From: Oligoflexales bacterium
GTDB lineage: Bacteria; Bdellovibrionota_B; Oligoflexia; Oligoflexales; CACXFL01
Length of the DNA: 12,175 nt
Assembly (NCBI GenBank): GCA_028282865.1
Contig: JANQHA010000349.1
Coordinates: 1-12,175, forward strand
Direction: 5' to 3'
Shown here: piece after piece, positions 6,565-12,175 of the stretch
Position numbering within the stretch: the first letter of the stretch is position 1
Layout: each line of letters starts with the position of its first letter
Notes under the pieces: model-generated
The model's input: only the letters and a program-made list of their open reading frames with translations
The model's database searches: none
Told to the model about the DNA's origin: nothing
Program-made: the position numbers and the translations under genes

Positions 6565-7551
6565 ATGGATGTTTTTACCGATATTTTCTTTGATAAAGAG
6601 TTCGTGCCCCGACGAAACTCAAGTGTAACTATTGGAAATTTCGACGGTTGTCACCTGGGTCATCAGGACCTAATTTGCAGGGCGATTGAATACGCCAGCA
6701 GCGCTCCTAACCCATCAGATAGCATAGCGGTCTCCTTCGAACCTAGCGCCGAGCAGTATTTTGGTCAGCAACCAACTGGACATAACCTTTTTTCTCCCGA
6801 CCAGAAGAGGCAAGCTCTTAGTGAGCTAGGTTTGGATATACTGGTTCTGCAATCCTTTGATGACAACTTCAGTAAAGTCACCCACCAGGATTTTTTTGAA
6901 ACTTTCTTGTTAAGTAAGTTAGGAGCTAAAGTAGTTTCCATCGGCTATGACTTTAAATTCGGTCATAACCGGCAGGGAGACTTTGAATTTCTGAAGCGTT
7001 CGTGTGCTAAAAATAATATTGTTTTAAACCAGCTTCAACCCACAATGTTAGCAGACGAAATTATTAGTTCATCAAAAATTCGTGCACACCTACTAAATGG
7101 AACCGTTGAGAAAGCTAAAAACATGCTAGGACGCCATTATATGATTCTAGGTAGGGTAGAAAGAGGAAGTCAACTAGGTAGACAAATAGGTTTTCCCACT
7201 GCTAATCTACATGAGGTAAACCAAATAATGCCTAGCAACGGAGTTTACTGTGGTTGGGTTTATATCGAAGGAAAATCCGGTCAAACTTGCGCGATACTAA
7301 AAACTCCGAAAGAAACCTTCCCAGCAATATTTAATATCGGACTAAGGCCAACTATTTCTAGCAATGCCCAACACCCTAAGTGTGAGGTTCATATTTTAGA
7401 TCAGGATTTTGGTGACAATCTATATGGGAAACAGCTGAGGGTTTATTTCGAAGCAAAAATCCGCGATGAAGTTAAATTTCCTAAAATTGAAGCTCTAAAA
7501 AAAGCTATAGAGAAAGATATCGTTAAAGCACGTAAACTGCTAGAAATTTAA
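6565..7551 (+). CDS. ribF: Bifunctional riboflavin kinase/FAD synthetase RibF
   Basis: Makes FMN from riboflavin and then FAD from FMN. The 328-residue protein has the N-terminal nucleotidyltransferase signature GNFDGCHLGHQ (24-34) and GYDFKFGHNRQGD, then ISSSKIR (167-173). The C-terminal riboflavin kinase domain has GFPTANL (209-215), NIGLRPTI, and CEVHILD with the expected catalytic glutamate E274. FGDNLYGK follows. The length fits the family, and no key residue seems missing. ATG 6565 is the first possible start after an in-frame TAG at 6538. No Shine-Dalgarno sequence is visible before it, which is odd beside the clear ones of other genes here. The usual ileS and lspA neighbours are absent. 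The 80-nt region shared with aroE is far too short for an FMN riboswitch. Confidence 0.96.
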   Translation: MDVFTDIFFDKEFVPRRNSSVTIGNFDGCHLGHQDLICRAIEYASSAPNPSDSIAVSFEPSAEQYFGQQPTGHNLFSPDQKRQALSELGLDILVLQSFDDNFSKVTHQDFFETFLLSKLGAKVVSIGYDFKFGHNRQGDFEFLKRSCAKNNIVLNQLQPTMLADEIISSSKIRAHLLNGTVEKAKNMLGRHYMILGRVERGSQLGRQIGFPTANLHEVNQIMPSNGVYCGWVYIEGKSGQTCAILKTPKETFPAIFNIGLRPTISSNAQHPKCEVHILDQDFGDNLYGKQLRVYFEAKIRDEVKFPKIEALKKAIEKDIVKARKLLEI

Positions 7552-7562
7552 TTATAGTAGTC

Positions 7563-7589
7563 TGGTCATCATCGAGTAATAACTATAAT
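7563..7589 (+). promoter_or_regulatory. Possible promoter for the 55-residue membrane protein
   Basis: A perfect TATAAT (7584-7589) stands 57 nt before the ATG at 7647. The only -35 candidate is TGGTCA (7563-7568), with a short 15-bp spacer. The -10 box also forms the right arm of an 8-bp inverted repeat, ATTATAGT (7551-7558) and ACTATAAT (7582-7589). Confidence 0.25.
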
Positions 7590-7646
7590 ATTTAGATAAT
7601 GGATTAAGTAAAAATTTTTTCGTCTCAGGTGAAATAGGAAAAGAAA

Positions 7647-7814
7647 ATGATGAATACGCTAAGTTTTATTTTGATGTTCGCGGTAATGATTTGGAATTTT
7701 TATGGAATTTACCAGGTAGGCATTGAAAACGCTTCGACAGTACAATGGATCATCTCTGGTGCGATGGTGTTATTTGTTGTACGGGGGATTTACCAGAGAA
7801 TGCAAGGTGATTAG
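7647..7814 (+). CDS. 55-residue protein with two predicted membrane segments
   Basis: A short ORF starting with a double ATG (7647 and 7650) and ending in TAG. AGGAA at 7636-7640 gives a spacing of 6 nt to the first ATG and 9 nt to the second, so translation is plausible. The product has two hydrophobic helices, residues 5-23 (from LSFILMFAVMIWN) and 32-49 (from VQWIISGAMVLFVV), joined by the polar turn GIENAST. The tail is short and charged (RMQGD). Both helices end in the same tetrapeptide GIYQ (20-23 and 47-50), encoded by nearly identical 12-base stretches, which hints at an internal helix duplication. I do not recognise a family. It lies 95 nt after ribF on the same strand, in a region otherwise without genes. 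It is convergent with the lipoprotein gene. Confidence 0.6.
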   Translation: MMNTLSFILMFAVMIWNFYGIYQVGIENASTVQWIISGAMVLFVVRGIYQRMQGD

Positions 7815-7919
7815 CTAGAGACTGGCAAATGGTTTAATACGAATAATAGAAAGTAGTTGGAATGAGTTTCTGGCTAAAATCTATTGTCCACAGATCATAG
7901 TTGTCGAGTTTAAAGAATT

Positions 7920-9251
7920 TTATTCCGTAACTTTAGACACCTCGATAATTGAGTAATCGGTACCATCATATATCAACATACGGACCTCACTATTTCCTGT
8001 AAGTAAGGAAGTATAAACAACCTGAAAAGAAGACTTGGTAGAGCCTATAGCCACCTTAGCACCGAGGATATTCTTGTCCCAACCTAGCTCCTTTTCACTC
8101 TCCTCACCCTCATCATTTGTCTGAGTCACCTTGTTATTGCATATACTAGTTTGAACGGTTGTCGACTGATCTTCTTCGACTCTAAGCCTTAATCGATAAG
8201 AGTCGCTTTCAGAGTTCGGGTCGTAAACAATGATACTGCTGCCATATTCAATATCGCTTTGACATGAGTAAGCATCTTTCACCACCCAAATACCCATACC
8301 AGATGAAGATGTCGTATGGGAGTTCGACACTACATCAAAACCAAACGAAGCCAAACTCTGGGCACTGCCACCAGAGGAAGAAATTTTTTGATTGAATGAA
8401 TTAACAGTGACTTCCGCGGTCGTATCAACATCACCGACAGGAACCATTGCATCAACACTTTCGCCCGAGACAGCATTCAATACAGCAAATATGACTCCAG
8501 CATCGTGAGCAGCAATGCTTACAGAGTCCATTAAGTCCAGCTCAGAAACCAGGGTTGTGGTAGCTGACACGCTAAGGCTAGTACCAAAATCTCGCTTCTT
8601 AAGATCACCGACTAATGAACTACTTTGGCGAGAGACAGTGACAACAGAATAGCTCCCAGCTACCCCTGTTGATATAAATACTGGTTTACTTTCATCATAA
8701 TCGGTCTCCGAGATAAGAGCCGGATCACCAGATAGTCCATTGGAGTCTAATAAACCGACATATAACTGGCCATTGCCCGATGATGCTCGGCGGATAAATG
8801 CATATGCTGTAGAATCGTCATTCATAACAAATTCTGTTTCCACAAGACCGTCACTGTCAGAAATTTTTTGAATTGTCTGAGCACCAGAAAAATCTTTGAG
8901 ATATAAATCGATGCTATTGTCCTTGCTAGCCTTAAGCATGACCCAGCTACCATCTGCAGTTATGATCGACTGTATCTCTTCGTCTAATGCGTCGGTGTCC
9001 GATGTCAATCGAGAGGTCGTAACACTTGTCGATCTTTCGAATTTGTAAGTGCGCCTAACATCATCTCGCCCAGAAGTAAAAACCCCCTTTGTGCCGTCAG
9101 AATTAATATCCGGCAAGCCGTCAAACTCCTTAAGCTGCTCAGGTGAAATACTATCACCAAACCTTACAGAAGCATCATCCTCATCGTCAAAACGGTTACC
9201 ACTGCCACCACAAGATACCAACAACAACATCGAAATTATTATTATTTTCAC
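7920..9251 (-). CDS. Lipoprotein with TolB/PD40-like beta-propeller repeats
   Basis: A lipoprotein of 443 residues. A short hydrophobic leader ends in the lipobox LVSC with the lipidated cysteine at residue 14, followed by GGSG and an acidic stretch (DDEDD). The next residue after Cys is Gly, not Asp, so outer-membrane sorting is likely under the E. coli rule. The first half contains repeats of the TolB/PD40 type: DINSDGTKGVFTS, ITADGSWVMLKAS followed by DLYLKD, and VMNDDSTAYAFIRR followed by QLYVGLLD. The second half is Ser/Thr/Val-rich beta sequence with CQSDIEYG and SICNN, a possible disulfide pair. The function is unknown; a periplasmic or surface scaffold is a guess. GTG 9251 is preferred because GAGGAG lies 8 nt upstream. 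The in-frame TTG at 9257 is only 2 nt from it. Confidence 0.85.
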   Translation of the reverse strand: MKIIIISMLLLVSCGGSGNRFDDEDDASVRFGDSISPEQLKEFDGLPDINSDGTKGVFTSGRDDVRRTYKFERSTSVTTSRLTSDTDALDEEIQSIITADGSWVMLKASKDNSIDLYLKDFSGAQTIQKISDSDGLVETEFVMNDDSTAYAFIRRASSGNGQLYVGLLDSNGLSGDPALISETDYDESKPVFISTGVAGSYSVVTVSRQSSSLVGDLKKRDFGTSLSVSATTTLVSELDLMDSVSIAAHDAGVIFAVLNAVSGESVDAMVPVGDVDTTAEVTVNSFNQKISSSGGSAQSLASFGFDVVSNSHTTSSSGMGIWVVKDAYSCQSDIEYGSSIIVYDPNSESDSYRLRLRVEEDQSTTVQTSICNNKVTQTNDEGEESEKELGWDKNILGAKVAIGSTKSSFQVVYTSLLTGNSEVRMLIYDGTDYSIIEVSKVTE

Positions 9252-9259
9252 AAGCAACT

Positions 9260-9264
9260 CTCCT
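9260..9264 (-). promoter_or_regulatory. Shine-Dalgarno AGGAG that sets the lipoprotein start at GTG 9251
   Basis: On the minus strand AGGAG ends 8 nt before the GTG at 9251. The alternative TTG at 9257 would leave only 2 nt. Confidence 0.7.
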
Positions 9265-9282
9265 CGAAAAGCTTTCAGCAGG

Positions 9283-9288
9283 ATTATA
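9283..9288 (-). promoter_or_regulatory. Candidate -10 box of the lipoprotein gene
   Basis: A perfect TATAAT on the minus strand, placing the start point near 9276 and leaving a short leader before the AGGAG at 9260-9264. The best -35 match 17 bp upstream (TCGATT) is poor, so the promoter is tentative. On the plus strand another TATAAT at 9303-9308 could serve holA, but it too lacks a good -35 box. Confidence 0.35.
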
Positions 9289-9419
9289 GCAACGGACAGC
9301 CATATAATCGACAGATTACACTACCCCAAAAAATCATTAAATAACAGATGCTTATGCCGAATTATAGCTTATCAGCAGCCATCCTGCTATAACTCACTGG
9401 GAAAAACTATCGGACCTAC

Positions 9420-10439
9420 ATGAAAAAGAGCTCTTACAATAAATATCAAGAAATGCTTCGCACTCTCGAAATACATGGAAGCAAAGGGAGTTTTCCAAAA
9501 ATAACTCTATGCCATGGCAACTCAGCATTCCTAATAAATAGAACCCTTGAAATAGCAAGCAAACTCTGGCAAGAGCGGTGCCAGTTGCCATCATTTAAGC
9601 ATAACTGTAGCGAACTAACTATTAACGATTTCCTTGCTCTATATGAACAGCAATCAATTTTTGAGCCAGCAAGCCTGCAAATTATAGATCAATGTGAAAA
9701 GCAGAAAAAGATCAGTGAATATTTACTTAAATTGAAGGATAATACAGACTCAGTTAATAGTTTTATTTTCAGCTTACACTACACCAATAAACCTCCCACA
9801 AAACTTGTTAAGTTATTTAAAGACCTAGGGGCTTATGAAATACTTTGCCTACAGCCTCCTCCCTTCGAAGTTAAAAATTGCCTGCAAGACCTTGCAAAAC
9901 AACATTTACTTATTTTAGAGCAAGCATCTTTTAATCTACTATTAGAGTTCGTCGGAAATAACCTGGCAAACCTAGATCAAGAACTTCGACGTTTAAACCT
10001 AATCTTTGCAGTGACTGAGCCAACAAAACTCACAACCGCTGATATAAGTCCACACTTAAATATGATCAGCGAAAGCTTAGCGTTTAAGTTACGTAGTCTC
10101 ATTTTAGAGCGTAAAAAATCTCAAGCGCACTGCTTGCTTGTCGACCTACTCAATAGAGGAGAAAGCCCTCTAGCAATCTTAGGTATTTTAGCTAAACACT
10201 GCAGAAATGCCATAAATGTCCAGGCAGCTAAGCGACAATCCTTGTCTAGCGGGCAAATATCCCAAAAATATAGACTACAAAGTTTCTTGGTAAACCATTA
10301 TATTAAGTATGTATCTCGAATTGATATAGGCCAGTTTAATAAAGCTCTTCGCGCATGTTACGAAACTGACAGAGCCATTAAGACTGGAAAGCAAAACGAG
10401 GGATTGTTACTAGCAAATATTATCGAAGGTTTATGCTGA
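9420..10439 (+). CDS. holA: DNA polymerase III delta subunit HolA (clamp-loader wrench)
   Basis: The delta subunit opens the sliding clamp during replication. The 339-residue length fits the family. Visible features are LCHGNSAFLINRTLEIA (a degenerate version of the usual GDExxLI entry motif), FEPASLQIIDQCE (the strand often read as F..rrLvvv), FIFSLHYTNKP, the AAA+ lid stretch LEFVGNNLANLDQELRRLNL, and the collar-domain pattern KSQAHCLLVDLLNRGESPLAILGILAKHCRN. The C-terminal helix FNKALRACYETDRAIKTG is typical. Delta subunits lack ATPase motifs, and none is seen here. ATG 9420 has only a weak ribosome binding site; ATG 9453 (before LRTLEIHG) is an alternative start. The gene leads a three-gene overlapping operon. 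Confidence 0.85.
   Translation: MKKSSYNKYQEMLRTLEIHGSKGSFPKITLCHGNSAFLINRTLEIASKLWQERCQLPSFKHNCSELTINDFLALYEQQSIFEPASLQIIDQCEKQKKISEYLLKLKDNTDSVNSFIFSLHYTNKPPTKLVKLFKDLGAYEILCLQPPPFEVKNCLQDLAKQHLLILEQASFNLLLEFVGNNLANLDQELRRLNLIFAVTEPTKLTTADISPHLNMISESLAFKLRSLILERKKSQAHCLLVDLLNRGESPLAILGILAKHCRNAINVQAAKRQSLSSGQISQKYRLQSFLVNHYIKYVSRIDIGQFNKALRACYETDRAIKTGKQNEGLLLANIIEGLC
10425..10429 (+). promoter_or_regulatory. Shine-Dalgarno GAAGG deciding the start at 10439
   Basis: GAAGG inside the last holA codons lies 9 nt before the ATG at 10439 and only 3 nt before the ATG at 10433. This favours the TGATG overlap start. Confidence 0.5.
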
Positions 10440-11536
10440 TGAGATTAATAGCAGTCAAAAAAGTATCTAAAGCTCAACGGGCTCGCAGCCTATACATCAG
10501 GTTATTTGCTTTTACTGGAGTCCTATTATTAGGCCTATTACTCATACAGCCATCGCTTGCTTTGTCTGACGAGCTGAAGACCAGGTCAATTCGTAGCACC
10601 CCGATAGCCTTCAGCGATCATCAATCCAGCAAGCTTAAAAAAGACCTGCCATTTTCAGACCTAATGTTCGACTCGCACAACCGTGTTTGGTTAGCCGGAA
10701 AATCAGCTCTGTGGCTATTTGACCATGCAAACAAAACGCTAAAAAAGATTAGACTTCGATCTGATAATAAGTTTCCCATAAGAAAGCTCATTCACAAAAA
10801 TGGTTTTTTGTTTGCAGCTAGCGACAGGAATCTGTACCGGATCGAGCTAGACCCATTTAAAGTTTTGGTTTTTAGTCACCCGAGTTATAAAAGTGGAGGT
10901 ACTAGCTCAATAACATCAGATTCAGCTAATATTTGGTGGGTTCATGACGATGGATTAATTAAAATATCAACCGGAAAAAAAACCTTTGTCCAAAGAGTAG
11001 CAGACATACCTGTTAAGAAAGCGATCTCATGGTTTGATGCAAAAAACCGGCAACTATGGCTTATAAAGGGAGGTCAAGTCGCCGTATCTGACCTAAGGCT
11101 TAAAAAGCCACAAAATAAGGTCATATACAACGCTAAATATGCGTTTATTGGCATACAGCCGTTAGCAGAAAGTGTGTTAATCCACAGCAATTATACGGTA
11201 CTGAAATTTAACCAAAACCAACAACTAGACCAGATCATTCCCGTGGAGAACAAGCGCAAGCTTATAGCTTTTGCTGTGAAACCTCAGCTGCAGAGCTACC
11301 TATTTAGTGACCAGCTGTTGGAAATATACGATTTAAAACAAAATACAAGGTTTCAGACGTTCCTACAGATCCCAGCAAAATCCAATATTTTAGGGATAAA
11401 GCGATCAAGTTTATATTCAGCTGTATTGACGAATCAAATACCACTACTGTACAAGCACTCACAGAAGTTAAGCCTGGCGACCGAATCTCATCCAGCAAAC
11501 ACTAAAAAGCTTAAAGCAAAGAAAGCACAGTTATGA
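10439..11536 (+). CDS. Exported seven-repeat protein, probable seven-bladed beta-propeller, function unknown
   Basis: A 365-residue protein of no family I can name. A basic N-region (1-21) and hydrophobic core (22-36, FAFTGVLLLGLLL) end in PSLA, with a likely signal peptidase site after A41, so the bulk should be periplasmic. It may stay membrane-anchored if the peptide is not cut. The mature part repeats with striking regularity: strand anchors VWL (83-85), FLF (123-125), IWW (165-167), LWL (206-208), VLI (246-248), YLF (287-289) and YSA (326-328), spaced 40-42 residues apart. Most are followed by a turn and a hydrophobic strand such as ALWLFD, NLYRIE, GLIKIS or LLEIYD. This is what a seven-bladed propeller of the Reg_prop/YVTN type would look like. 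The tail is lysine-rich. It starts at the TGATG overlap with holA and ends overlapping map by ATGA. Confidence 0.8.
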   Translation: MRLIAVKKVSKAQRARSLYIRLFAFTGVLLLGLLLIQPSLALSDELKTRSIRSTPIAFSDHQSSKLKKDLPFSDLMFDSHNRVWLAGKSALWLFDHANKTLKKIRLRSDNKFPIRKLIHKNGFLFAASDRNLYRIELDPFKVLVFSHPSYKSGGTSSITSDSANIWWVHDDGLIKISTGKKTFVQRVADIPVKKAISWFDAKNRQLWLIKGGQVAVSDLRLKKPQNKVIYNAKYAFIGIQPLAESVLIHSNYTVLKFNQNQQLDQIIPVENKRKLIAFAVKPQLQSYLFSDQLLEIYDLKQNTRFQTFLQIPAKSNILGIKRSSLYSAVLTNQIPLLYKHSQKLSLATESHPANTKKLKAKKAQL

Positions 11537-12175
11537 TCACTTTAAAGTCAGATCAAGAAATCGATGTTATGAAGCAAAGCGGGCAATTAGCAGCCGATAT
11601 CCTAGATATGATTGAGGACCATGTTAAAGCTGGTGTTAGCACTCAAGAGCTAAACGATATCTGTCATAACTACACGGTCGAAAGAAATGCCGTTCCGGCA
11701 CCTTTAAACTATCGAGGGTTTCCAAAATCTATATGTACATCAATAAATAATGTCGTTTGCCACGGTATTCCAAGTACGAAGGACGTGCTCAAAGACGGCG
11801 ATATTATAAATATTGATGTAACTCCAATTTTAAACGGTTACCATGGCGACACATCTCGGATGTACAGTGTCGGAAATGTAAGTAAAGAAGCCCAAAAACT
11901 GATAGATGTGACAAAACAGTGCTTAGATCTTGCTATAGGCATCATTAAACCAAATGTTAGAGTTGGAGATATAGGCGCAACCATACAGCAGCATGCGGAA
12001 AAGCATGGTTACAGTGTCGTGCGAGAGTTTGTTGGCCACGGGGTTGGAAAGGTTTTCCATGAAGACCCGCAAATACCTCATTATGGTAAGAAGGGCACTG
12101 GTGTTAGACTAGAACCAGGGATGACCTTCACCATTGAGCCAATGATTAATCAAGGTCACTGGAAAACTAAGCTAA
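11533..12175 (+). CDS. map: Methionine aminopeptidase, type I (3' end outside the window)
   Basis: Removes the initiator methionine from new proteins whose second residue is small; cytosolic and normally essential. The first 214 residues are present. Four of the five metal ligands are visible: D95 and D106 (INIDVTPILNGYHGDTS), H169 (FVGHGVG) and E202 (FTIEPM). The fifth glutamate lies beyond the window. Catalytic H77 (VVCHGIP) and H176 (KVFHEDP) are also present. The protein begins directly with the catalytic domain and has no N-terminal zinc-finger or SH3-binding extension, as expected for the simple type Ia form. The ATG overlaps the stop of the preceding gene (ATGA), and no strong ribosome binding site precedes it, so translation is probably coupled to the propeller gene. 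Confidence 0.95.
   Translation, partial: MITLKSDQEIDVMKQSGQLAADILDMIEDHVKAGVSTQELNDICHNYTVERNAVPAPLNYRGFPKSICTSINNVVCHGIPSTKDVLKDGDIINIDVTPILNGYHGDTSRMYSVGNVSKEAQKLIDVTKQCLDLAIGIIKPNVRVGDIGATIQQHAEKHGYSVVREFVGHGVGKVFHEDPQIPHYGKKGTGVRLEPGMTFTIEPMINQGHWKTKL

Noticed and set aside
7551..7589. Inverted repeat after ribF read as a terminator
   Set aside because: Only an 8-bp AT-rich stem with a 23-nt loop and no T-run; its right arm contains TATAAT and is better explained as a possible -10 box.
8379..8871. Direct repeat AGAAATTTTTTGA at 8379-8391 and 8859-8871 inside the lipoprotein gene
   Set aside because: Both copies simply encode QKIS in the same frame at similar structural positions; A/T-rich codons explain it, and no mobile element flanks it.
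9049..9423. 124-codon plus-strand frame running from inside the lipoprotein gene to holA
   Set aside because: It lies antisense to the acidic N-terminus of the lipoprotein and across its promoter region; Ser/Ile-rich low-complexity product and no initiation signal.
1..12175. Mobile element, prophage, CRISPR or defence island
   Set aside because: No transposase, integrase, regularly spaced repeats, restriction or nuclease motifs; the only phage-like feature is a tail-fibre-type module in a surface-type protein.

Overview
The window suggests a Gram-negative bacterium of moderately low GC (about 40 % by eye). It encodes a lipoprotein with a lipobox, two proteins with Sec-type signal peptides, and a set of ordinary bacterial housekeeping enzymes. 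The pairing of Gly/Ser/Thr-rich adhesin-like repeats with this particular gene order makes me lean weakly towards Bdellovibrionota/Oligoflexia or a neighbouring proteobacterial lineage. That is an impression, not something the sequence proves. I see no phage integrase, transposase, CRISPR array, rRNA or tRNA.

Left part (1-4440). The window opens inside the C-terminal end of a large surface or tail-fibre-like protein (to 790). It meets head-on a small exported four-cysteine protein (880-1317, minus), and a hairpin terminator lies between them. A CHASE-domain hybrid sensor histidine kinase (1601-3898) follows. It has a clear sigma70-type promoter with a perfect 10-bp dyad on the predicted transcription start, the best candidate operator in the window. 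Its 3' end converges to within 5 bp of an NTF2/SnoaL-like gene on the minus strand.

Middle (4441-7919). The minus strand carries aroE (shikimate dehydrogenase) followed after 1 nt by queG (epoxyqueuosine reductase), with the NTF2-like gene further downstream. Divergent from aroE is ribF (riboflavin kinase/FAD synthetase). Behind ribF is a short ORF (7647-7814) that encodes a 55-residue protein with two membrane segments and has its own Shine-Dalgarno sequence.

Right part (7920-12175). A minus-strand lipoprotein with TolB/PD40-like propeller repeats is divergent from a tightly coupled operon. That operon is holA (DNA polymerase III delta), then an exported protein whose sequence repeats seven times with a period of about 40 residues (a probable seven-bladed beta-propeller), then map (type I methionine aminopeptidase, cut by the window end). 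The junctions are a TGATG and an ATGA overlap, so the three are probably translated as one coupled unit.

Most of the window is ordinary chromosomal housekeeping. The points most worth a second look are the dyad on the kinase promoter, the two-TM small protein, and the unrecognised seven-repeat exported protein between holA and map.
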